Assembly (NCBI GenBank): GCA_014871385.1
Contig: CM026431.1
Span: 11,933,594 to 11,997,593, forward strand
DNA length: 64,000 bases
Origin: Ceratodon purpureus
Lineage: Eukaryota; Streptophyta; Bryopsida; Pseudoditrichales; Ditrichaceae
Reading direction: 5' to 3'
Position numbers and translations under genes: made by a program. Every line of letters begins with the position of its first letter. Position 1 is the stretch's first letter. Below are positions 25,101 through 37,716 of the stretch, in pieces. Under the pieces are notes generated by a model, which saw nothing but the letters and a program-made list of their open reading frames with translations, had not been told where the DNA came from and made no database searches.

Positions 25101-28100
25101 TCGGCGTATTCTTGCAATGTCCAACTTGAAGAATTCCCACTGAGAAAAGCGCACCATTATCATCAAAGGTGAGCATAATTTATCCCAGCTCACTATCACA
25201 GCCAGCTCAAGTGTACTTTGCGAGAGCAAGTTCTGTTCCATTGTTTATCACTGCTGAGCTCATTTTTACACAATCAGTGATATCTTGTGGAGCTTAGAAA
25301 CTTGAAGGGCAAACTCGAGAGACTGTGAGAAGAATGATTGTGTTCTAGAACAAGAAAGAGAGTGACAATATACAATATCATGAAGTGGGGTTGCTAGAGA
25401 TGGAGTAATTCGAAGAATCGATCAAGGATGTCTCGGCGTGTGGAGAAAGTTGCCGGCTGCTGGTCTCACCTGCCTGGTCTTCGTGGACAATGAACTGGTT
25501 GTTTGTGTTGTTTACCAGTTCACTTCGGTTTGAGATTCTGGATAGCTTGGCCCACCGATTTTGGAAACATATTGCTGACGACACCCTATTTTTTAAAATA
25601 AATATTTTTTAATTTTGATATTGATTTTAACTAATTCCAAATATTTCACTAAATTTTGTGTTGCATGTTTGACAGAATAACAATTTTTTCAAAATCTCTG
25701 CTCATTTTTAAAATCATTCATGTCAAACCCACACTACAACTGTTCTTGCCCATGGGTTACATGCTCAAGACTCTTCCGTATGTGATGAATTAAGACTTTC
25801 AATGAGTTTTAGTTTTTTGCAGCAGAGTATGGTTGCTAATATTAGACTTGCAAAGTTTTTAAATTTTCTTGTAAACATTTTCATATGGATTTCTACAAAT
25901 TTTAAAACACATTGTTCCAACATTGTATGATTAAGATATGATATATTTACTTATTTATCGTAGAAACTTTGTTTAAGCCAATAATATGCATATGTTAAAG
26001 ATTCAACCTCTTTTGGATGACTAAAAATGATTTTTATTCAAAGAAATTATAGCTCCAATGCCTACGACTTCTCCATTACAATCCAGAAAAATATATCCTT
26101 TAATTTAAGACTAATTTTTTGAAATAACCAATTAATCACTTCAAAACTAACTTCTCACTTGAAAGTATTCAAGTGAATTCAATACTAAAGACCAAAACAC
26201 AAATAAAAGTAACATTATTTATAGAGTTTATTCCTTTACTGTAGGAAAAGATCTTTTCACCAAAACTACAATCTAAAAAGCCAAAGTTATTGTTTAGATT
26301 CTCCAACTTAGGGTGACACCTTACTTTCAACCCTCCCCCAAGAAGAATGGGAAGAGTAGTAGTAGCACCTACGCCATTGAGCACATTAACCGCAACTCGG
26401 TTTGTCTCCTCAACGAATTCCAACGCGAAACGGTCGAGTGAGACAAACATAGTTGTATTGTATAATAGATTCCCTGCTAAGGGGACGTTGGTGTTTCTAT
26501 CTATCTATGTGTTTAATAGATTCTACCTTCGGAGATTAGAATTCACATGTCCCTGCCAATTCTAAGATTATCCTTTTTTAGATGGTTATTCGGTAATTTA
26601 TTTATGATACTTGTGTAATATTTGGATAATATTCATGTGATACTTAGGTAAGATTTTGGTTTTGAATCAGGAAAAGTCTTTAAACCTCAAAATCAAATCG
26701 GTAATTTACAACTAAAACCGGCGAGTTACAACTAACAGCCGGATCTCCACGATCATTGGTCCCTGCTGGGAGTACTGTTCATCATCATCATGGAATGACC
26801 CTTGGGTTGGTTTGCAACTCATGTGATTGGGCTTCCAGCTACTTTCTGATTCTTTCATGGGGTTTGAGATCGAAAGGTGGCTATGGAGGCGACTGGGAGT
26901 TATTATGATATCGACTTTACCTGATGATTCCATGAGATGATGTGACTCTAGGGCTCATGTGAGTTGTGTGCCTGCAATAAAACAGTATAACTTTTGGGGA
27001 GCCTAGTAGCACTTGCCTGTTGATTTTGTAGATGGTGCGATAGGGATGACTTGGTGAGTCATGGAGCGATGTGGTCCCTTGAAGTGATTGGTTGGGTAGG
27101 AGCCCACTGTTCATGGGGATTGCCGTGTGCTGTAAAGATGTTGCCGGAGGGAGGTGTCATTCAGAAGTGCAAACTGTAAGACTGGAGAATTCAACTTCAT
27201 TTATGACTTTGACATCTCTGTGTGGCACATGGTCATTGTGGAATCTGGTCTTTCCAAGGCAATTGAGAATCAATTCCTCAGTGGGTCATGTCACAAGGTC
27301 ACATGCAGCATGATGGAGGCATGCATCCGGACTTCATCATCATCTACTGGAGCATCTGGCCCATTCATAAGCAGGGTAAGTGGCTCTTGCCATGTGAGGC
27401 TAGACCAGAGGTGGAGCTATAAGCACTACACCTTGGAGGTTGGGCCGGGAGGCCCGCACACATGAACACAACTGTGCTCCCTCAGTTGTGCCCCTACATT
27501 TTGTATTGCCATTGATAACCTCTAGGAAATCGCTTAAGTCTTCTCAAGTTGTGTAGTCATGCAAAAGGTGTGCAAATCTTGGCCCCTTGAAAAACCATTG
27601 TCGTTGGAGCAACGTGAGAGGCGTGTACATCATGTCTATAGTCTTCTATGCATAAAATATGGGAGCACAACTTTGATTACAAGGTTTTCATTGTGATTAG
27701 AATCCTTCAACATCATTATCTTTTCATATCTGCACTTGACTTGGAAAATCAATATTAACCCCTAAAGTTGAAAGGCCTCAAAACTGCCAAAAATCCTCAA
27801 AATTATACTCTTTCAATACAAGGTGTAAGTGTTTAAGTTTTAATGTATTTTGGAGGAAATTTTGGAGGAAATAACCATAGGATGTAGTACCTTATTTGTA
27901 CATGTAAATGTACACCAAATATTAGATTCAAACTCCTTACTGTTTGTGAGATCATAACGTTCTAAGTTGAAAGAAAAGTATTTTTTTCCCTTGTTGCCAA
28001 ATGGGTTTCAAATGTTTTGTGAGCCAAAAAAACCAATTTCAAAAGCAAACTAAATATGAGGCTCTTCAAATTCTTGTTCTTAGATGAGTTAGGAATATGT

Positions 28101-29037
28101 CCATGGAATTGTTTCCCTCATACAACTTACAAAACCTAAAAAAAATGCTTGATTTTTCACATGGCGGTATGCTGAATTCAAATGCAAAGGCCGGTCTATG
28201 ATAGTAAAAAAGGCATACGGAGAAATATTGGATTGAAAATCCAAGCAGTGAGCGCATGCATTCAAATTGTATTTACATGTAGAAAAAACAAAACTTGAAA
28301 AAAAAGTAAAATCTCAATTTTTAGTAAATTATTGAAGTTTCTGTGGTCTAATTAATTTTGGGCAGATTTTGAGCATATACTGCAGTTTTGGGCAGATTTT
28401 AGCATGCCCAAATAGTGTTTTCAAATTTGAACTGCGGATGTTTCCTGAAGTATGAAGAATTTTGAAGCATGAACGGGTCTTGTTAGAAAAATATGAAAAT
28501 TTCCCATGTTGTGCCAAAGTTAGAGCCACATCCAGTAAAATTTGACTCATTGGGAGCCAGACCGGACCCTAAATCTTATGAGCCTGACTAGACCCTAAAT
28601 CATACCAAAACTGTTGAGTTGATGCTTTAGGGATTAATCGAATTTTTTAATTTTTAGTAAAAATAATCAATCTGTTCCAAGTGGAGATGAAAGGATAGTA
28701 TAATAAATCATAAAATAGTTTTTTTTTTTAACAATTTTAGATTATAGTGAAAATATAGATGGTTTTTTTAAAGAGAAAAAAATACTTTAATCTCGGGCTC
28801 CATATCATAGATTAGCTTTTAACATCATGGAAAAATGAGATAGACGGAGCAATAAATTATATATAGGTTGTTTATGCAAACAACCTCTAATTTCTTGCTA
28901 ATCCATCTAACGTTGGTTGAATTAAAAGGCATCAAGAAGGTATGAAATGTCATATTTATTATTGTACAATGGAATACTCTTTGTTTTGTATAAAAAATAC
29001 ATATACTTGAAAAATCATAATTTAAGTTATTTTAAGC
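22149..29037. other. Gene-poor region
   Basis: I find no supported gene in about 6.9 kb. Bases 22250-25600 have balanced to GC-rich composition with overlapping chance frames. Bases 25600-26700 and 27500-29000 are AT-rich. The frames at 26169-26450 (minus) and 27092-27465 (plus) have some codon-like structure but no recognisable family and no convincing splice context. Confidence 0.5.
24917..24940. repeat. Homopolymer run of 24 C
   Basis: Uninterrupted C run at the end of a short, very GC-rich segment (about 24760-24945). Confidence 0.9.
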
Positions 29038-29215
29038 TACTCCTTATGTACTAAAAGAGTGTTGTTTGCTAATAATATTGGATTTAAGGAAAATTGTAAA
29101 TTCAAAAAAAGTTTACCAAAATTAGAAATAAGTTGGACAAATTTAGAAACAATGATCTTATTTAGAAACAGATTTCTTGAGCAAACAATGCTCTTTTAGT
29201 GGGACGGAGGGAATA
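29038..29215. mobile_element. Stowaway-like MITE (Tc1/Mariner superfamily)
   Basis: The element is about 174 bp (29040-29213) between TA dinucleotides at 29038-29039 and 29214-29215. The left terminus CTCCTTATGTAC followed by TAAAAGAGTGTTGTTTGCT pairs with the right terminus AGCAAACAATGCTCTTTTAG followed by GGGACGGAGGGAA. The right end carries the ACGGAGGGA motif typical of Stowaway elements. There is no coding capacity. The mismatches between the two ends indicate moderate age. Confidence 0.82.
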
Positions 29216-30433
29216 TTTTACAATTTGTAGAAAACATCCAAAAAAACACATGCTTATGATTTGTATTTGCAAGGTAATTTGATGATTCTTCTAAGTTACA
29301 TTAAATAGAGATTCTACTTCAAGATTTGCCAACGTGGTGCCTACTACCATAGTCCACCCAACTATGGTTGGGGGTCTTAAGACCTCGTTGTATAGGTACC
29401 CAAAAAGACCTTGAGGGGATGACATGTCGGTTGTCTACTTATTCAAGGCACTAAGTGTAGAGGCACTTAGTGTAGAAAAGTGTTTACCTTCGAAAGGGAG
29501 GAGTAGCTCTAGATTCATTATCCTTTGTCGAGTGGCCATCAGATTAGTGAGTAGAATGAACAAACACCATATTCACGTTGGCTCTTTTGAGGCTGTAGTT
29601 CTTCTTTTACTTCGAGAAGCTTAATATAGGCTATAAAAAGGTTACAATGCTTCAACAATCAAATGTTAAGAAATCGACAAATAAACTTATATTTTCTTTG
29701 CCAAAGATTCAAATCAATTTCAACATTTAGACATGCTTCTGTTAGAAAATAGAATCCAATTTCTGTATATGTTATCATAAGTAGGTGATGAATTTTTTTT
29801 CTAAATTTAGAATTGATATTGAATATGCAACTATAGGATCTTGAACCTACTTTATTCAAAAATGTGTATACCAATTTTGATGACAATCCATTGTACAAAT
29901 TGCGAGACTGCTCCGAGAGTGTACCTAAGTTTTGATGTCCAAAAACTATACTTTGCAAACACATTTGATCCATGGAAGATCATCAATTCCTTTAGGTATG
30001 GAAGTTAGGTATAAGCTGATAAAGTTTGAGCATCATGTATGCTCGGGAAGTGGAAATAATCTTTGATTTTGTGAAAACGGGTGTGCTGAAATTCCCAAAC
30101 ATTCTTCAAAATTGAAAATACTTACAGACTAATTTAAAAATGTCCAATTGGAAATCTGAACGACAGATATGTTGAAGTCAATGACGGAAAGAACCACAAA
30201 AAACTTCATAGCATTTAGAGTAAATCTCAAATTTGTAGAATTTTTTGAAGTGTAAATTGTATATTTCTCTTTTATTTCAAAGAGCAGTTTTGGTAAAAGG
30301 TGGCCGTGTAGATGGACCCCTTGATACGTCATAGATACAAGATGAAATTTATTAAGTTTGGAAGAAATATTTTTATGTGGATGAATAATGGATTTAGGAT
30401 GAAAATTAAGCTCTGGATGATAACTGTTATTTG
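29216..30433. other. Gene-free interval
   Basis: AT-rich sequence with no recognisable gene. A short direct duplication (AGTGTAGAGGCACTTAGTGTAG) lies near 29452-29476. Confidence 0.5.
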
Positions 30434-30611
30434 GATGAAAAAACAACAACCTCTTTAGATAGAAAAGATTAGTTAGATGAAAAAACAACAACCTCTTTAG
30501 ATAGAAAAGATTAGTTAGATGAAAAAACAACAACCTGTTTAGATAGAAAAGATTAGTTAGATGAAAAAACAACAACCTCTTTAGATAGAAAAGATTAGTT
30601 AGATGAAAAAA
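30434..30611. repeat. 42-bp tandem repeat, four copies plus a partial
   Basis: Unit starts GATGAAAAAACAACAACC and ends AAAGATTAGTTA. Copies start at 30434, 30476, 30518 and 30560, with a partial copy from 30602. The copies are almost identical (one C-to-G change in the third). As 42 is a multiple of three, the array stays open on the minus strand as a 14-residue repeat (HLTNLFYLKRLLFF) within a 186-codon frame (30129-30689). I regard this frame as a by-product of the repeat, not a gene. Confidence 0.93.
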
Positions 30612-32100
30612 ATTTATTTGATAAAAATTGTCATGAATGTGTATGGATGAAAAAAATATTGAGCCCATCATTTTGCAAATGCTCACCATTTATCAAACAG
30701 ACACTTCATTCACGTTGGTCTCCTCCGGGGACTGAAGTTTCTCTCTCTGCGCTCACCATTTGAACTTTTGTTTTGTCACTTTCTGCCCTTGTGAATGACG
30801 GGCAACTTCGGCAAAAAATGGGAGATTTTGATTGGTTATTGGCTGCGTAGATTTAGAGCAGATTCTTCTAAAATTCATAACTTTTGCATTGTAATTCCAA
30901 ATGCTTTGAAATTTGCGCCATTGGAAAGCTACCGTTGATAGCTAAGTAGAGGAAAAATTTCACAAAATAGTTAATATTGAAACCTTAGAATATCCTGCCT
31001 AGAAGTGTTGCAATATGAATATGGCCTCAAGGGCCTTTAAGGGTTAATTAGAACATATTGGGTGTTAATGAATTTTCTTTCAAAGTCAATATTTATAAAC
31101 CTAATTATTTGATCAGAACTATAAGAAAAAAATGAATCTCTAGCATTTTGTTTTCTAATTTGCTATTCAATTTGTGATTTTTATGAAATATTTCCTAATA
31201 GACTTCAAAAACTAAACTATGTATGATTACCATTTTCCAAATATTTTTCAAGTATTTTCAAATTCTTTTTGTTGGAATGAAGAAAAAGAAGAAGAAAACT
31301 TCTTGACTTTGAAGGAAATTGGCATGTATAAACATTATGCTTGTTCCACCACTAAACAAATGTCATGAAACAGACAGTAGCGGTGTAAAACTACTATCCA
31401 CTTTTTGTCGGGTAAAAGTTCAAATGTCTATAATAATCACTTCATTTGCGCATTCTTCCACAATTCAACATTTCTACTTAATCAATCCATTTTTTACCAA
31501 AATATTTACACAACTCTAAATTCCAATTACATTTACTTGGTCCAGTACAACAGAACTCCCATTATAACCCACCTTTCCGCAACACACTTGAATAATTTCT
31601 GAAGTGTATCCACAGCTGCAAGAAGACATAATGGTACCTTGGATCCCCACACCTCATGGCTACCCTCCCTAGCTAAAAGAATGTTATAAAGTACCTAGCA
31701 TCAAATTCTTTACACAATCCAAGGACAATGGGACAACCGGCTTTTGTGAACGTGGAAGAGTGAAAAGGAAACGTGGCTCATTTCCTTTGTAGACCGAGCG
31801 CCGCAGCAGCGCCTGTCCTGCCTCCCGCCGGGGAAGGAGCACGAACAAACCACCGCACTTCCGGGGGCACCCGGGCACCCCCAAAATAAAATCCCCAAAA
31901 GCAGCATCCGCGCCTCGGGCAGCAAAACGGGCAGAAAATCACTCCCCTGGGCAGACGGGCAGACGGGGGAGATAATAATGATCCTGAATCTGGTCCTATG
32001 GCCGCGGCTCCGGGGCGCCGGGGCGTAGATTGCGAGCGTTGGCGGAGGTCGCTGATCCGGGCGAGGATTTGGCACTCGAGGGGCGTCATCAAGTCGCACG
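30612..32100. other. Gene-free interval left of the bHLH gene
   Basis: AT-rich to about 31600, then GC-rich (31780-32110) with overlapping frames in several phases and no recognisable domain. The GC-rich part could belong to the distal promoter or an untranslated leader of the bHLH gene. Confidence 0.4.
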
Positions 32101-33186
32101 CGGGGTCGTCACGGGCGAAGCGCCTTGTCGTCAGTGCAATTGGGGGTCCATCTTGACAGCTACTGGACTGGGCTGGCTAGCTGGTCTGGCTACTACTCAG
32201 GCTCTGGCTGCAACCAGGGAGCAGGCAGTAAGTTGGCTAGACAGCAGGCAGCACTGCACAGTGCAGCAGCAGGCGTCACGACTCGTGCGTGTGAGAGGGA
32301 AAGGTCACACTCCCGTGCGGCGTGTCTTGTGTTGTTTTATTGCTTGCATGCATTGCAGCCAATTACCTGGCGAATTACCTCATCTGGTACCAGTGGGTTG
32401 ATGGGACTGGTGTGGTCCTGCTAGAGGTGGTGAGGTAGCTGGGCTGGTGTTGGTGCTGGTGCAACCGGAGTGGAGTGGAGTGGAGTGGACCGGAGTGGAG
32501 TAGAGAGGAGTGGAGTGGAGTGAAGTGGACCGGAGTGGACAGTAGGTGTGTGTGTGTGTGAAGGTGGTGATGGTGTTGGTGGGAGGGTGAGTGCATCACA
32601 AGGATAGAGCCTGGGAGGGAAGGGGAGTGTGGGTGGCGACCCTCCGCGTGATTTCCTAGGATCTCGCCTGGTTGTCCGTGCATGCGCATGTTGTGGACAC
32701 GACGGACACGTGAATTCGTTTCGGGGTCCCCACCAAGGGGTGCCAGCGCCACCACGGGCACACACAAATTGGGCGCACCAGCTAATCTGTGGGGACGAAG
32801 GAAGAGCTGGACGCATGCCAGTTGATGATGTTGACTGCGCAAGCCGGGTGTTTTGGCAGTGGTTGGGTGTGTAGGGAGGATGAGAAGCAAGTTTAAGGCG
32901 AAGAATTGACTTGTTTCGGACTTAAGTGTTTTCTGTAAGGTTCGGCAGGGGGGTGCAAGTGTATTTTTGGTGTTTCAGAGCTGAAAGACAGCGTTGTGGA
33001 GACGAAAATAATTTGCCAGAGTAGGTGTGGTTGATAAGCCTCTGAAACGTGAAGTGTCCGAGGTTATTGGGAGCAAGGATTTGGAGGTGGTTTTGGTAGG
33101 TGGGACCTCGCTTTGAAGTTCGGTATTTCCACATGCAGCCGCCAGGCGAAGGGGATTATTGCTGTTGTTGTTGTTGGAGGAGGTAG
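32101..33186 (+). promoter_or_regulatory. Promoter and leader region of the BIM-like bHLH gene
   Basis: No coding gene. Contains a GGAGT-type minisatellite (about 32467-32540, units GGAGT and TGGACC), a short TG run (about 32548-32560) and a purine-rich GTTGTTGTTGTTGG segment just before the start codon. I could not place a TATA box. Confidence 0.4.
32467..32560. repeat. GGAGT minisatellite followed by a short TG run
   Basis: Imperfect repetitions of GGAGT interrupted by GGACC, followed by (TG)n. Frames across it read as low-complexity TPLHS repeats on the minus strand and are not genes. Confidence 0.85.
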
Positions 33187-36100
33187 ATGGCTTTTGTGGC
33201 TACTGGGAAGCAGAAACAGGTCATAGGATCATCGTTGGGTTTTAGTGGCCTTGGAGATCCGCAGCAACGGGAGTTGCAGGCGGTGCAAAGATACGCCATG
33301 GCGCAGCAGCAGCAGCAGCAGGCCGAAAGGTCTCAGCCCCACCATTTTGCTCGCAGCGAAGGTGTGCACTGCTTGGTTGCTTGCCTATAAGCCTATCCTT
33401 GTGGGTGTTCCTGGGGCTCCAAAATGTTCTCATTCAATGTCGCTTGCATCCCATTTCCTACTCTAGTGTTGCTTCCGCCCTAATTACCGTAGAACCTGTT
33501 TGTCGAAATCCCCACTAGTCTCCTGTCGTTTACATTGCTTCAGTTTAGGTTTCTAACGTTTGCTAGCGTTGGTGCTGAGGTTCTTCGTTTGTTCCAAGGG
33601 TCACGATGCTCAGCGACTTTCAAGCCTTAGCATTGTTGGATGTTACAAATGTTCTGAAATCTGACTGGTGGACAATTTGTAACATCTCTTACCTGTTTGC
33701 AGATACAAAAGCTTCCACACACGACTTCCTGTCGCTCTACGGCAAAGGATCACAACAAGCGGAGAACGGTTCAAGTGCTGGTATGCCTCAGCTTGTTGTA
33801 TTCCTACCCTTTGGGTCTATAGTTGTGCAGAACTTGCTAAAGGATTGGGCAGTCTTCGTAGATTGGTTTATAGTTTCGTAACAACAATCTTAATCTATTT
33901 TATAATTTTAGAGAGTACATGACAAGCCCAGATTCGCACATGGCGACCACTTTGTAGTATCAAGCTCCCATCTACGGTACCAGTTGTTTTCTCTTGCAGG
34001 CTAGGCGAGAAATTGAATGTCATTTAGTGCTGATTTTCGATAAATTGGACACCGGAGAGTGCTTTCTGTTGGTTAGTTTTTCTGCGTGACCTCTCACAGT
34101 TTAGACTTAAGGTTTCTTGCTTGGTTGATATCCAGGAGTATCCTCGTCACTCACTACGCACGACTTTTTACAACCACTGGAAAGGAATGGAGCTCGACCA
34201 ACTCACAGAGACTCGGTTCCTGCACCTCGTGAGAATCACAACGCACGGCTAGACAATATCATACAATCTCGGAACTCCACTCCTGTCCCGAGTGACCGTG
34301 TTCTTCCTACAGCCATGCCTAATTATACATCAATTCAGGTCCCTTATGCGGTGCCCCCGAATTCTATGATTCGCATGGGAGGCGAGCCTGAGGCATTGCA
34401 TCGTCAAGGCAGAGGGTACCCCTTGGCGACTCTTTCGTCACGTGAGGATCACAGTGGCCCTGATTCTATGAGAGGCGTGGAGGTGGCGATGGACCCGGAA
34501 GCTGCAAACGGACGTGGTAAGTGTAGCTGATTAGCTCTTCTGTTGAGTTGCAAGACCCCATCTTCGGAATTGACGACAGTTGTGCTGAATCAAATTATGC
34601 TTTCCTTGCCTGAACCGAGTTACTAAGTTCAGCTTATATTTGCCAACACACTAGTTACCTGCCCCGAGTTACGAAGGCCCTCAATTCTACTTAAGAGTTT
34701 CTTTCAGTCGGAATGGTCTTCGTGCTCTAATTGTGGCATATTTGTTCGTGTGATGCAGAAAATCTTGCATATTGGCCAGGTCCTAGGTTCAAATTTGGTT
34801 TACCATCAGATTTGACTTTTCCTGGTGCTAGTCCAGTAGTAAAAAGCGCAGTCGAGAATGGCCATCAATCAATGCCAGCCGTGGCCAAGTAAGCTTTCAA
34901 GGGCTACGTCCACAAAATTATGAACTCATTTCAGTTCATTTCTGTTCTCCACTGTTTGATTCACGTCATAGAAGCTGGTTGGTGATTTAGGCCCTTTTGA
35001 ATCAAGAGTAATATTGTGGAACTAATCCTGACTTGGTCTGGGTTTGTAGGCAGTGGGCACAAGCCGCTCAAGGCATGATTGAAGTCCCGAAACAAGCTGC
35101 ACGCCCACCATCTGAGGACGAAGATGATGACGAGGATTCATCAGAGCGGCCGAAAGGAGATCGTAAAGAGCCAATGTCACATAAAGGTGGACATTTTATT
35201 TTTTGGGCGCTATGTCTTGGTCAATGGAGATTCTTACAGGTTTCCTTTGATGCAAATGTGACTTGTGCAACTTCCTCTTGTTGTTTCTTGCATCACATGA
35301 AATGAAATTTGGGCGCAAAAAGTTGCATTTCACTTGGTCCGAAGTCTATCAATTTATCATGACTGAACATGGAACGTCTTGTCATGCTCAGGGGATGCAG
35401 CACAGAGAATGGATGCTAAGAATCCAGAGATGAGGGGTGGTACTCCAAGGTCCAAGCATTCAGCTACTGAGCAACGGAGGCGTAGTAAGATCAACGACAG
35501 GTAAATCACTTGTTTTGACAAGAACCTGCACTACTTCTCCTTTGCATGTGATTGTTAGCTCGACGTTCTTGAATCTGTTGTTTGGCGCATGGATGACAAT
35601 TTCGAAGTGGTTGTTTCCAGGTTTCAAATGCTAAGAGACTTGGTTCCTCACAGTGATCAGAAGCGAGATAAAGCGTCCTTCTTACTTGAGGTAAATAATC
35701 GACCTATTTGTGATATGGTTTTTGAATGACAGTAGTTTCTAGTCCTTGGTTGCTTGTATATGGGCAATTATCTGTATCACTGGTAGATTTTAAGGTTTGT
35801 TCTGAATGACAAAATTTTACATTTCCACTTTTAAACTAGAAATGTAACGATTCTGCCCTCCCCGCCTGGTGAGGATGGATTCATCATGAAGTAACAAATT
35901 TCATCTCTATGCAGGTAATTGATTATATCCAAGCCCTTCAGGACAAAGTTCGGAAATTTGAAAACGCAGAACAAATAAGGCATCAGGAGAGACTCAAATC
36001 CATGGTGTGGGACCTCTGCAAGGTGAGAATGTTTAACCACCATCGTTTCTTTTGTGTAAGGTGCTCAGTCAGTGTGCACATTTACTTCTGAAATTTGGGA

Positions 36101-37716
36101 AGCTCAAAGAACCACTGTTCAGCTATAAGCAACCATGTTGTCCGAGTTGTCACTCCCTGGAGTTCTATGGGTTCTTGTAAACACTACTAGTAACTAAACA
36201 TGTCGTACATAAACCTTTTGCAGCGAGGGGCGACTGGATCAGGAGACGAAACATCACAAGTTAATGCACTTGTATTTGCCAAGGACTTGAGCTCAGGAGG
36301 AGGTCCTGTAGATATCAAACCGGTTCCAGAAGTGAATGCTGATATTCGTGCACCACGTCCATCTGAACAAGCAGCACCCATTTCTGAAGCTCATTCCACT
36401 GGCGGCTTGGATGCTCAGCAAGGTCCCAGTCGACCAGCCTGTAGCATACACAGTTGTGTTTCATCATTAGATGGTGAGAAAGAGAATGCCGCTGCTCTTA
36501 CTGCACAACCGTTGGCTATGGGCATGTCTCTTCGGCATACCATTCCATTACCGTATGCTTTGCCCATTGTCCCCTCCAAGCTACAGCGTGATCAGGATTA
36601 TTCTCGAGGAACTCCTGCCCTTGAGCACGGGTATGCTCGAGCGGCTACTCCAGATCACCAGTTTGAAGTGAGGCCTCGCTTCTCCTCTGCTACCCAAGCT
36701 GACCAAACCTCCGGGCAGCAATCAAAAGCAGATCGTCAGATCTCAGCTGCGACATTCATAGGTAGAATAGATGGGGCCCAAGCAGGACTACCGTTCAATG
36801 CTAGTGCTTCTAGGCAACTACATGGAGCACCACAATTCCAAGAGAACGTGAGCAAACACGCAAGGCATCCACAGTTCCACCAAAATGATCATAGTGCTCC
36901 TGCAGATGGTTCTGCTGCTTCTCCGAGTCCAGCTCAATCTTTTCCACGTATTCAGGGAGGGGCCATCAACGTGTCTTCAGTGTATTCTCAAGGGTAAGAG
37001 CCCCCACTGCGTGTGCCTGGATCTACTGCTTTGGAGATATTTCTAGAATTCTATATGTGACTCTTCGTGTAATTTGCAGCTTATTTCGCGCTTACAATGC
37101 AAACTAGTTTTTAGACGCTGGATACTTTCCTTTCTTTTGTGAGCCATTGATTTTGTTCTGAGTTTGTTGATGGCGCTGTCTGCCAACTGCTTGTTTTTGG
37201 TGTTTTCTGGGATCAGTTTTATCTCATCACTTCAAGAAATTTTGTTGAAAGCGGGTATACAAATTTGCTGATATCGTTACATTCTGAATCTGCCAGGTTA
37301 TTGGATACTTTGACACGGGCATTACAGAGCTCAGGAGTCGATTTGAGCCAAGCAAATATCTCTGTCCAAATTGAACTCGGAAAGAATGCCGCAGTTGCTG
37401 CTGCTGACACTTCAGCCAAGGTAAACACTCTTGATGAATAGTTGCATTTAGATGTTGTATGCCCGATGGGCTGTGGAATGGTGAAGCCATGGTTTCGAAA
37501 ATCTTCCATATACGAGGTACTGTGCACTTTTGTCTGGCATTTGCATCGAGCATGTTTGGAGGCTAATATTTTTCTTTTTATTATTGATTTCAGGTTGCTA
37601 CAACACCCGAGTCTTCTGCCCAGAGCCATCAGTCTCAGGGAAGGACACGCCCATCACCTATGGCTGCTGAGCCTGAACCTTCTCTCAAAAGGCCAAAGCT
37701 TGAGACTCACGAGTAG
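33187..37716 (+). CDS. BIM: BIM-like bHLH transcription factor
   Basis: A nuclear DNA-binding regulator of the family that in Arabidopsis partners BES1 in brassinosteroid-responsive transcription and binds E-box/G-box sites. Exons: 33187-33361, 33703-33780, 34136-34516, 34759-34888, 35050-35186, 35392-35500, 35621-35690, 35915-36022, 36224-36993, 37297-37420, 37594-37716. Total 2205 nt, 734 residues. Near the N-terminus are a short polyglutamine tract (CAG run) and the BIM-family THDFLSLY motif. An acidic patch ([10 protein letters not shown]) precedes the bHLH: the basic region [18 protein letters not shown] (about 320-337) carries the H-E-R triad (H323, E327, R331), and helix-loop-helix [20 protein letters not shown] to VIDYIQALQ runs to about 376. 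The C-terminal block [20 protein letters not shown] with [10 protein letters not shown] is also a BIM hallmark, and the protein ends in a basic KRPKLE motif. The gene looks intact. Confidence 0.95.

Noticed and set aside
26169-26450. 93-codon minus-strand frame with VEETNRVAVNVLNGVGA.
   Set aside because: Some codon-like character but no recognisable family or context; left as unexplained sequence.
30129-30689. 186-codon minus-strand frame.
   Set aside because: Produced by the 42-bp tandem repeat; low-complexity translation.
31710-32099. 129-codon minus-strand frame, Pro/Arg/Cys-rich.
   Set aside because: GC-rich stretch open in several frames at once, no domain or splice context.
32375-32890. 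171-codon minus-strand frame rich in His, Thr, Ser and Pro.
   Set aside because: Runs through the GGAGT minisatellite; simple-sequence artefact upstream of the bHLH gene.
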